A stretch of DNA of 38,176 nt from Flammula alnicola (taxonomy: Eukaryota > Basidiomycota > Agaricomycetes > Agaricales > Strophariaceae), in the NCBI GenBank assembly GCA_015499995.1, contig JADNRV010000406.1, forward strand, positions 1 through 38,176. Reading direction: 5' to 3'. Position 1 is the stretch's first letter. Each line of letters starts with the position of its first letter. Below the pieces are notes generated by a model. That model did not search any database and was not told the DNA's origin. It was given only the letters and a program-made list of their open reading frames with translations. The translations under genes and the position numbers were made by a program. Shown here one piece after another: positions 21,093 through 31,219 of the stretch.

Positions 21093-23372
21093 ATGCTCTC
21101 TTTTACTGGAATCCTCGTTGGCCTCTTGGCTTTCTCTCAATCCCTCACCTCTGCCACCCCCACGACCGATTTTGGCGCTTCGAAGAACTGCACGACGACG
21201 CTACCCCCTCCAAGATCGGCTGGCAAGCTGGCTCATATGGGAGTCAACATCGCTGGATTCGACTTTGGCTGCGGTACCGATGGCGTTAGTGGAAACAATC
21301 ATCTCTTGACTTGTAAAAATTAACTTGTCATTTTCCAGACTTGCACTGCTGCTGGAGCTTGGCCCCCGCTGACTCAATTCTATGGTAGGAGTTAATAGTT
21401 TTCCAGAAATACACGACCCAACCCACATTGACCTTGCCTGTAGGAAACGATGGTGCCGGCCAGATGCAGCACTTCGTCAAAAACGACGGTTTCAACACCT
21501 TCCGTCTCCCCGTTGGTTGGCAATTCCTGACGAATGACATCGAGAGTGGAGTCTTGAACTCTACTAACTTCGCGAAATACGACGCTCTCGTGAAGGTATG
21601 TTTAGTTTCCAGTCAATTCTTTATAAATATGTGCTGACTAGCGTATCTCCGTGCTCCGCACGGATCCTCGCTGAATCAGAATTGCTTAAAGTTGTACTTA
21701 CATAGGTTACTGTACTGGTCGGCTTGGTCCACTGGAGAAATCTCTGAAGCTTCAATTTAGTGCAAAAACCGCTAGCTTAAGTTGAAATTTCAGCTTTGAC
21801 CAGAAACGTAGGCTAACTTTCTAGCACCAATGCGCATAGTTGTTTCCTCATATATTTAGGAACCCTGAGTCGGAGGTGCATGTACTAATGACAGCCTGGG
21901 TTATGAATCGGGACTGGCAGAATGACTATAGTATCCCACTCACATTTGCATCGGAAGCGGCTCGGCAAAAGAAGTGGAGCACTGAATGCCTTACATAAGC
22001 GGATGCTGATGCCAAACATATAAACAGCAGAAGAACGCGCCCCTGCACCTGAAAGCTCTCGACGATCTCAAATTCTTAGCTGCAGCACGATGAAGAAACC
22101 TCCGAAGCTCCCTTTTAGTGCCAAAAAACCCAGCTTAAGCCGAAATTTCGGCCTCGCAAGCGATTCTGACACGATGGGTATGCGTGGGAAACTTAGCGCG
22201 AATATAGATATAGATAGGATACAGGCTTGCTTGGGTACCGGCTCACACTGCATCATCGATATCCACAACTACGCCAGGTTCAATGGATCTGTGAGTTTGA
22301 ACTGTATAACCACATAGGAAAGCGCCCATAATATTATTTTCATCAGATTATTGGCCAGGGAGGACCCAGCAATGAAATGTTCGCACAGCTGTGGTTCAAC
22401 ATTGCATCCCATTACAAATTCGAAAGTAACGTCATCTTCGGAGTGTACGTCAGTGTCATCTTCCCCAAAAGTCTTTAACTCACTTGTTTTAAAGAATGAA
22501 TGAGCCCCATGATGTCCCAGATATCAATCTCTGGGCGCAGACTGTGCAGAAGGCCGTCACTGCGATCAGACTGGCAGGGTCAGTGAAAGGGTAATACACT
22601 CAGCAGCTTCACATGTACTAAGACAAACCTGCAGAGCTGTCACGCAAATGATCTGCTTCCTGGTAACAACTGGACTTCCGCTGCCACTTTCGTCTCCAAT
22701 GGATCAGCCGATGCTCTGAACAAGGTCGTCAACCTCGATGGTCCTAAGCACAACCTCATCTTCGATGTCCACAAATACCTCGACAGCGACAACTCTGGTA
22801 CCCACAGGTACATCAATATCATCTTTTTCGTTGCCGCAATTTGCTGATCGATTGACGTCGTAATACTAGTGACTGCGTGACCAACAATATTCAAGAAGCC
22901 TGGGCACCTTTGACTCAGTGGCTGCGCTGCAACGGACGACAGGCTCTTAATACCGAGACTGGAGGAGGAAACACCGATTCTTGTGTTACTTTCCTCTGTC
23001 AGCAAATCGCTTTCCAGGCTCAGAACTCTGATGGTAAAATTCATCGAGCTTGTGAACGATTTCCGTGCTGATAATTTATTCAATGACAGTCATCCTCGGA
23101 TACGTTGGCTGGGCAGCTGGTTACTTCGATAGCAGTACGCAATTTCTTCAATAATTCATTTTACAAGTGCTGATTTCAGATGACTTTTGCACCTCTCGAC
23201 TAGCCTACGTTCTCTGTGAGCAATGTTTCCTGTTATTGCTATCAAACGACTAATATGCTCTCTGCTTACAGCCGAAGTTCCCACCCAGAATGGCACCACC
23301 TGGACCGACTCCCTGCTCGTCCAGAGCTGCTTGGCCCCAATTTCAGGTTCTCAAAAGGGTTCAACGTCGTAA
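21093..23372 (+). pseudogene. GH5 endoglucanase, copy 1, frameshifted and without CBM1
   Basis: Secreted beta-1,4-endoglucanase of glycoside hydrolase family 5. The signal peptide is MLSFTGILVGLLAFSQSLTS, then a short Thr/Pro linker leads into the catalytic domain at HMGVNIAGFDFGC. Exons are 21093-21284, 21339-21384, 21444-21595, 22225-22290, 22347-22444, 22495-22578, 22635-22807, 22870-23033, 23090-23134, 23204-23215 (12 nt) and 23272-23372. The acid/base Glu is in MNEPHDVPD and the nucleophile Glu in LNTETGGGNT. Exon lengths equal those of copy 2 except 22635-22807, which is 173 instead of 174 nt: one base is missing near 22653 (QMI|LLPGNNW), which destroys the frame before the nucleophile. 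The intron at 21596-22224 is 629 nt against 67 in copy 2. A sequence error at this base would make it an intact gene. Confidence 0.85.
21596..22224 (+). other. Enlarged intron of GH5 copy 1 containing inserted repeat DNA
   Basis: The homologous intron of copy 2 is 67 nt, so about 560 bp were gained. Inside are two diverged direct repeats (21737-21795 and about 22095-22155) sharing TTTAGTGC, AGCTTAAG and GAAATTTC blocks; the second contains the palindrome GCCGAAATTTCGGC. No coding sequence is seen. The splice ends (GTATGT, ACAG) are intact. Confidence 0.65.
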
Positions 23373-24287
23373 ACGATGAACGTCAGACATGGACATGTTT
23401 GAATGTATAAAATGGAGGTTTTGGTGGTTCCAAGACTAGATTGTTCCTTACTCTCCGAGTCGTGCTATGTCGCATTTGGATGATGCATCTAAGTTGTGTA
23501 AGAATACGGTAGGAATGTATAAGTACATACAGTTTTAGTACCTCCATTTTGCTTTATTGCGTCCTGTGTGCGAAATCCCAGTATGTGCTCTCACTGGGCT
23601 AAGCGTCGAAAGAACATTCCACAAAATTAATACGGTCATAATTTTATATGAAGAGATCATCGCTCGTTTTTTCTGTATGTACTTAATTGTAATTTCTAAC
23701 CAGATGTGAAGCTCATGAGCATGAACTTCAAGTTGACTATCGCGATTGTCGCCCCTAAGTCCCTAAGTAGTTTGCCAGTGCCCTGAGTTTGCGATTGTTT
23801 ATCGATTATCAATGATCCTTCCCGCCGCGATCTCCGCAACTCCGTTGATCGCTCTTGCCCAATTTGGTACGTAGCCAACCTCCACCACTACCGCTTGTAT
23901 TCATGTCTCCCTCTCTCTGAACCCTCAATTTTCAGCGGCCATATGGCCTTGACCGTATGCATGTAGCGTGCGAAGACAACAGATATCGGTGCTGAATCAT
24001 GATGACTTCTGCATCGGTATTGTGCGTGCTGTAGTTCTGTTTAGCCATTTAGGATATTTCAGCAAGCGGCAGAATCCACAACGGCACAACCTCTCAGAAT
24101 GAACTCGTTATCAGTCTCCAGTGTTTGACCGCAGGTCACCACACGCGTCTCTGTGCATGTTCAAGGCCGACGAATTGTCTATCAGGTTACATTAATAGCT
24201 CAATTCTCGTTTTCGAGTCTCCTCTAACTTCGACCAAGACTTCGACATCACCGTCATAAACTCCGAGCGTGGGGACACATGAGCTCC
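23373..24287. other. Intergenic interval with a possible secreted-protein relic
   Basis: At 23812 an ATG opens MILPAAISATPLIALAQFG, which looks like a signal peptide, followed by a GTACGT donor. A later segment (about 24062-24128) reads SGRIHNGTTSQNELVISLQC. No continuous gene can be joined through the stops between them, so it may be a decayed small secreted protein gene. The rest shows nothing. Confidence 0.3.
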
Positions 24288-24638
24288 TTATACGGATAAT
24301 TCTCGCCAAGGTTTCTCGCCTAGGTTCTTGGTGATTCCTTTAGCCTCGGCGGATGCATTGAAGACGGAAATAACCACTGGTCAGCTCTAATGACATGCTA
24401 AAAATACCGCCAGTTGCTCTCGTCTTGTGCTTTTGAGGGCGATTACCGACGTTGAGGCGAAAAACACCCGTTTTTGGTTACGTTGCTACTCGTTTTCATG
24501 GGCTATGTGCATGATATGTCGCGTATCCAACGCTGCTGCATGACCTAACAATCGTTATTTCTCCTGGTTCCCTTCGGTCACTCGTCGGACGTCAGAAGGT
24601 GGCGAAAGTATGGATACTGCATGGTGGAAGATATATAA
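24288..24638 (+). promoter_or_regulatory. Upstream region of GH5 copy 2
   Basis: TTATACGGATAATTCTCGCC (24288, 404 bp before ATG), CGGTCACTCGTCGG (24575-24588) and the TATA box TATATAA (24632, 60 bp before ATG) match the layout upstream of copy 1. The rest of the two upstream regions appears unrelated by eye, which makes the matching islands notable. Confidence 0.5.
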
Positions 24639-24691
24639 CATGGTTAGTGAGACGGGGCCACATATCATCACCCAGCCATACAACCCCTGCG

Positions 24692-26792
24692 ATGACTGTC
24701 TTCGCTATATCGCTCCTTTTCGGTCTTGGCGCCATCGCCAAAGTCAACGCGCAGTCTCCCTTGTACGGGCAATGTGTGTCATCTCAGTTATAAAACTTGT
24801 TCCGTGCATTGACAAATTTTCTCGCTTAGGTGGTGGCACTGTGAGCCGTGTTCTATGACGTTATATGAGGGGCCATACTGATATATAATCTCGCAAAGGG
24901 CTGGAGTGGAGCGACGACTTGTGTATCTGGATCAACTTGCGTTGTCTCCAACCCTTGTACGTTCAATCGCATGCATGAATTTCGTGGGTAAAAGGCTTAC
25001 AATGATCCAGACTACTCGCAATGTCTTCCTGGCGCCGCAAGTTCTAGTACAAGTATTAGCGCGGCTCCGACCTCGCAGCCAGTTTCTACAACTTCCACGG
25101 CACCACCCTCTACCACAGTGTCCTCGCCTGCTTCGTCTCCTTCCGCGACATGTACCAGCACAACCAGGAGAGCTACCGGAACGCTTTCCCATGTGGGAAT
25201 CAACATCTCCGGGTTCGACTTCGGTTGCAACTCTGATGGAGTGGGTATTTTCAACCAAGTCATTATGTCTCCATATTGATGGATTCTGTATCACAGACCT
25301 GCAACGCTAGCGGTGCTTGGCCTCCCCTCCTAAAATATTATGGTCTGTTGCTTTCTCGTGACGATTCTACCAACCATTTATTTTTTTTATCTCAGGCCAC
25401 GACGGTCAAGGACAGATGACACATTTCGTCAATGACGACGGCTTTAACACCTTCCGTCTCCCAGTCGGATGGCAATTCTTGACCAATGACGCTGAGACCG
25501 GTACTTTGAACGAGACCAACTTCGCCGAATACAACGACCTCGTCAATGTCAGTTATTTTTTATTTTTGCTTTATGGGCGGAGAGCTCACCTTGCCGTTTC
25601 TTTGCTTTGAATAGGCTTGCTTGGGCACGGGAGCATTCTGCATCGTTGATGTCCACAATTACGCCAGATTTAACGGAGAGGTATATTCCATTTCTGTTCT
25701 TGAAAGGATGTGTGCCGATATATATTTTGTTTCCTTCTAGATTATTGGCCAAGGAGGACCCACCAACGATGTCTTTGCCGCTTTGTGGAGTTCACTTGCG
25801 GCGAAATTTGCATCAAACCCCAAGATCATCTTCGGGATGTTCGTATCGCTTTTTCTTGTCTGTACGCGTTCAATATAGCTGACGGTCGTTAATCCTTTAG
25901 TATGAATGAGCCCCACGACGTTCCCGACATCAATCTGTGGGCTCAGTCCGTGCAAGCTGCTGTCACCGCCATCCGTGATGCTGGGTAGGTTTGAAAATGC
26001 GCGAGTAAATCTTTTGGACACTTTGCTCATAAGTGACGTGTTCAGTGCTACTTCACAAATTATCCTCCTCCCTGGCAACAACTGGACCTCTGCTGAGACA
26101 TTCGTGTCCAATGGATCTGGCGCTGCTCTCTTGACAGTCACCAACCCCGATGGCAGCACTACCAACCTTGTCTTTGATGTCCACAAGTACCTTGACAGCG
26201 ACAACTCTGGTACCCACAGGTAATGATTCCTTGATTTTATATAAGCTTATTTGACGCTTAATTGTGCTGCAACCAAAAGCGACTGCGTCACCAACAACAT
26301 CGACAATGCTTGGGGTCCTCTTGCTGAATGGTTGCGCTGCAATGGCCGCCAGGCATTCAATACAGAGACTGGTGGAGGAAACACTGCTTCCTGCGTCCAG
26401 TTTCTCTGCCAACAAATTGCTTTCCAGGCTCAGAACTCTGATGGTAATCATCCTTTTTTGCCTTTTGAGTGACTGACTGCAAGTGAACCTGCTAACGCCG
26501 CCTATCCCCTATCTTTTTAGTGTTCCTCGGTTACGTCGGCTGGGCTGCTGGAAACTTCGATCCTAGTGAGTAATTCGATGCTGTTGGTCGCTCGGACAAA
26601 TAGCTGACTCCGCGGGGTTTTTTTAGGCTACGTGCTCAGTAAGTTGATATCTGTATTCTATCTTTGGCTCTCCTCTAATGTTTTCTGGCAGGCGAGGTCC
26701 CAACCCAGAATGGCAACACATGGACCGACACTCTGCTTGTCCAGAGCTGCCTGGCTCCTTCTTCTGGCTCACAGAACGGTTCGACCTCCTAA
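24692..26792 (+). CDS. cel5A: Secreted CBM1-GH5 endoglucanase (cellulase), copy 2
   Basis: Cuts internal beta-1,4 bonds of cellulose outside the cell. It has 440 residues and 14 exons: 24692-24773, 24830-24840 (11 nt), 24899-24956, 25011-25240, 25297-25342, 25396-25547, 25615-25680, 25741-25838, 25901-25984, 26046-26219, 26280-26443, 26521-26565, 26627-26638 (12 nt) and 26692-26792. The order is signal peptide (MTVFAISLLFGLGAIAKVNA), CBM1 cellulose-binding module (QSPLYGQCGGTGWSGATTC to YYSQCLPG), Ser/Thr/Pro linker (about residues 60-105), then a GH5 domain starting SHVGINISGFDFGC. The acid/base Glu is in MNEPHDVPDINLW and the nucleophile Glu in FNTETGGGNT. The layout and motifs resemble subfamily GH5_5 enzymes such as basidiomycete Cel5A. 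All junctions keep the frame. Tandem partner of 21093-23372. Confidence 0.95.
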
Positions 26793-27269
26793 AGATGAAA
26801 ATGAATTGGTTCTGGTGCATCGTAGACTCTATCAAAAGAATACTATATATTTGCTGCAATCACTCCTCGCTGGGCTTCTTTCCCCTTCTTCATGACGTGA
26901 TAACGCTGACGCTATCTCGAAGAAATTGTTATCTGCTTCTGCAGAACCAGAACTGTTCCAGAACAGTCGGTTGAAATTTTTGCTGGGTGATTTCGAGACA
27001 AAAGATTGCTGAAGCGAGCAATAAACTACTGTCCGATAATGAAATTAGGTTCTGTTACCTTAGTCGTACATGCCCACCACTAGTACTGGCATGAAGGTGG
27101 AATAGTCCTGATAGAGGTTGAGCTACAAAAGTAACCATGGACCCATATTACCCCTTTCGTAGAATCTCGGCTTCCTGATTCAGATTTACATCCGGAGTAT
27201 GTTGCGCAGGTGCGGCACCGCCGCTGACCTTTTTCCTTCTACTCCTCCTCGTCCTCGGTGACGCCCGCC
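26793..27269. other. Intergenic interval between GH5 copy 2 and the HAM1-like gene
   Basis: It contains the 3' flank of the cellulase gene and the presumed promoter of the next gene. No coding pattern is seen. A CT-rich tract (27230-27258) precedes the next ATG. Confidence 0.45.
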
Positions 27270-30200
27270 ATGGATTACTGTCTCCATTGCTTTGGCAAGT
27301 CCAAGTCTACAGATACTGAGCGAGAGCCTTTGCTTCCAAAGCACAAACCAAGAGTTGAGTCGCCGGCAAAGGTGGAGCGGCCCGTTGTGGAAAAAATCGT
27401 GGACGTGCTCGCTGCACTCAACGCTGGGAAACTTCCGACGCAGGACCAACTGTCGCGTTTCTTGCAGGCCCTACTGAAGTCAGAGCTTTTGAAGGAGGAT
27501 AACGGAAAGGCAGTATCTGAACATGGACCTATGAGCAAACAGGGGCGCAAGGTCCTACGTGATGTAAAATGTCTCGTGCAGGCATTTCTGCAGTTCGGCA
27601 TGGAAAAGAATGGTGCCCAATGTGATTTATTTCCTACTGTTACTCTACTAATCCCAATCTGTGAATATAGCGGATAATAAACTGCAAGAATTTTGCTTCC
27701 AAGTGGTGCAGATTGATTCGCTTCCAGTCGAAGTCAATGTCGACGCAGCCTCCAAGGCGGGGAAAAGTGCGTTGGACGCGACAAAACAAGGTACCTCCAA
27801 CATCCTAGAGCAAAGTAAGTTCGTCACTCGTCCATCCAGACGACCTTCTCAACGCGCCTCTAGCCCCCATGCAAGACCAAATGGCGTTCGACGCGGCCAC
27901 TTTCCTCCACGCATTCCGCACGCTCTTTGAGGGGTTCATAAAATCACCGTCCCTCCGCCTACTCCTCGTCGATGTGATCTCCATCGCTAGCGACCTCGTA
28001 TCCAACGCTGCCGCAGAGGTTGGACGCGTTGTGGTAGAGCAAGCCGGGGGGATTGAGATCGTCAGCGATGACATCATCAGCCAGGACGCGGGTGGTGAAC
28101 TCAAAATGGAGGTATCGCTGGATGACGTAAAAAACAAAGGGAAGGAGGCGGCGGATAAGATAACAAGTGCTGCCCAAGAGGTAAAGACAGAATGGGACGG
28201 TCTGGAGGTGGAAGCAGCCGATAAAATGAAGGGAAGAATACTCGAAAGAATGCAGGAGGTTAGTCGTTTGGAGGCTTCCCAGAGTAAAAATTTAATAAAT
28301 TTCCCACTGTTACTAGGCCATCACCCGAGCCCAGAAAGATCAGGCTTCTCGCTCTGCGATGCGTGCAATTCTTATTCTCGCACGTAAATACGCAAACAAA
28401 ATTGCATCAGCGTCAGAGATCGCAGAAGAGACTATCATCGACGCGACAAGGCAGGCGAAGGACGCGCTCAACGATGATGCTACTCCAAACTACCCCCCAC
28501 AACCATACGGCCGGGCACACGAGAAAAAACCTCTCATCGACATCACCTCTGATGCCCTCCTTGAGAATCTCAAAGATATGCTACAGCGCATAGCGCAGGG
28601 GCATTCTTTAGATGGTCTGTTGTCAGCATTTGCCCGAGTTGTCCGGGATTTGGATGAGGTCCCTCTCATTCTTGGAGATGAGATTAACGAAACCATCGAA
28701 GAGAAGGCGACGCAATCTGCGACGGATGTATCACCGTCGTCGCCCTCGCCCTCGCCCTCGACGCCGCTCGAACAACGACCGAAGAAAGGGAAGAAGATGA
28801 ACAAGAAAGCTCGCATGAGGGCCAAGAAGGCCCTGCAGAAGGAAAAGGAGGCTATGGAGAAGGGATATATGTTATCGCCATCTGAATCCCAAGATATAGA
28901 AGCTCCAATCGGACAAGAAACCCCGGAGGAGCGAAACACGAGCAATCCTTTGCGTTTGTATTTCGCTCGGATCGGAACATACATGGACAAGGTGCTGGAC
29001 GAGCCAGGATGGGTGATGTCGAAAGATGGATCCAACACTCTCGAAGGCCTATTCGACGATGGGGCCGAGTTGCTCAACGTTGTCGCTGATGTAGCCGTTG
29101 AAGTCGGAGAGGAGATCGTAGACGAGAAGCCGCCTAGGCCTGATCCCGGAAAACTCAAGCAGTCCGTTGATGAAAAAACCCGTCGCAAGTTCAGAGACGA
29201 TTTGAAGTCACTTATGGATGAGGCTGAAACCTACGTTTCGGCTGTAGAGAACGACAAGACGACTATAAACGTCCTGCGCGCTTTCGACGCGCTTGGAGAT
29301 GATTTATCTGGGTTCTTGCTCCAAGGTACCGACATCGGACGTCACACCATATACCAGGGTATAGCTAGCACGCATGCATGGACGTCCTGGGTCGGGTGGG
29401 CAATCCCTCATCTTATTCGCATGCTTCCTAGTGGCGCTATCCCTATCCCCTCCATCGAAGCCAAGACAGGGAACATCGAGGTTGCATTGCAAGCACTTTT
29501 CATCCGGGGTCTTGCTCGAGGAAACGAGGATCCAGTTGGATCCAGTTGGGCACCCGACGAGGTGGTGCTACAGGAATGGACGGAGGTGAGGATTGATATG
29601 GCTGAGCAACAGCGTCTGCCGAGCGGACGTGTTGAACCTTCATCTTCTTCTTTGTCAAAACCCGGTGTTCAGACGACCTCCCGCATCGCTATGCACATGG
29701 ACGGCGTGCGAGCAAAGATCGAGGGCATGGGCTACTATTTCAAGTATACCAGGGGGATCATCGGATATGAAGATGAAGGTGTGCTCAGCGTCGACGTCGG
29801 AATGGGTTCGTTACACGATGGGCTTGCACTAGACATGGAGGTTGAGATCGAGAGCACCAATACGGCGTTCGATTCTGGCGTGGAGGCCCCAGAGATTATT
29901 GTCGAAGATCCAGAAGAACCTGCGAATATGAACGAGCAAGCCGCAGGCGCCACCAACGGCTCGGCTATCGAGCTCGAGAGAGCAGCCATCGCGGCCGCCG
30001 TTGATGCTGCAGAACCACTTTTCCGAGTCGTAGATGTTCAAGTGGCGATGCGTGGACTTAGGTTCAAGATTGACAAGAGCAGACACTGGATCTTGAACAA
30101 ACTATTCCTTCAGCCACTCGCTGGACCTGTGGTGGCACGTGTGGTGCGACAAGCTCTTCAAGAAAAAGTCGGTGCCGCATTGGACGTCGTGTCAAAGGGT

Positions 30201-30845
30201 CTTGGGGCGGTGGTGAAAGAAGCAAAGCAAAACGGCGAGGTAAGACTTGCAAAGCAGAGGTCAGACACCGTGGAGCGGGCCGGGTCAGGTTTGTCGGAGG
30301 AAGAGGAACCGGAGGAGGGGTTGGCTGAGATTTTGAGTGATTGGTGGCGCGCAATCCTCCATGCTGGACCAATGGTATTTGGGTATGATGCCACAACCGA
30401 CAGCGAAGGCCGAGACGACGCCGGCGAGGCGGTTAACGTGGAGACGACGACCAGAATGGACGCTACCACCAAAGGCGTCGTCTACACAAGCACAACTACA
30501 GAACAACCTTTGGGCACCCCCGCCATGGTGTATAACGAGTCCACAGACACGATGGAGAGAGGAGCACCCCAACCAGAGTCCCAGGAGGAGACGGTCATCG
30601 CTGTGGGTGGTGGTGCCCAGCTCTTTCCGGGTAAAGCTGGACCATATGGCGCGACGGACCAGGGTGAAGAACGAGGTATCCTCGAACAGGTCCGTGATAC
30701 CACCAATGAAGGGGTCAACGCCGCGATACGAGGACTGCAGGAAGGGTCGGAGGCTGTCGAAAATATGGAAGGGCGCTGGGATGAACGTTCCAAGGAGGAG
30801 AGGCGATCCAAGAAAACGTGGAAGAGCAAGGCGTTTGATTTCTAG
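27270..30845 (+). CDS. HAM1-like protein (former DUF5923/DUF4449), intact
   Basis: Large cytosolic protein, 1,136 residues, of a fungal family whose biochemical role I cannot state; the C-terminal fold is thought to resemble lipid-binding BPI/SMP-type domains. Exons are 27270-27612, 27671-27814, 27864-28258 and 28317-30845. The N-terminus MDYCLHCFGKSKSTDTEREP, then LLP, is typical of the family's start. A Lys-rich segment lies near residues 450-472 (KKGKKMNKKARMRAKKALQK). The C-terminal domain contains HMDGVRAKIEGMGYYFKYTR (about 754) and RVVDVQVAMRGLRFKIDKSR (about 864), which align with KADMRDVAFYYHKK and KVHDVHVKVNTLKFAIRDS of the pseudogene at 4888-5986. The tail after about residue 930 is polar and probably disordered. 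Convergent with prp3. Confidence 0.85.
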
Positions 30846-31219
30846 TCACTGCAGCTGATTTAGGGCGGTATTCTCGATTTTTTGGACGCATTTATTGCTT
30901 GATGCTGTAATAAAAGTAACACTTTAGCACGATATGACATATGGATTTTATAGGGTAGCACGTTATGTTGGAAATTATAGGCTTTCTCCATTTTGCATTC
31001 TAGTTCGCAATAAGCTGTCAGTGACGATCTAGATGCAAATGAAACAATCAAGGAAAACTCAGAAGTATTGACCGAGAGGGATGGGAGAGTTAGGAGTGAT
31101 AGAAAACCAGTGGTAAGATTAACTATTGACTGGCCCAAGTATCGAGAAGAGGGTAAAGAGACAAAATCGGAGGAAAGGAAATGGATATCAAAAGATATTC
31201 CTGCGAAACAGAAATAAAA
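30846..31219. other. Convergent 3' flanks of the HAM1-like gene and prp3
   Basis: No gene is seen. The first 100 bp contain AATAAAAG (30908), a plausible polyadenylation signal for the plus-strand gene. Confidence 0.4.

Noticed and set aside
28490..29188. 232-codon open frame on the minus strand
   Set aside because: It is antisense to the conserved HAM1-like coding exon; its Ser/Pro-rich composition is what the reverse of that GC-rich exon gives. No motif.
30337..30858. 173-codon frame overlapping the end of the HAM1-like gene
   Set aside because: Alternative frame of a strongly supported exon; basic Arg-rich composition typical of a shifted frame.
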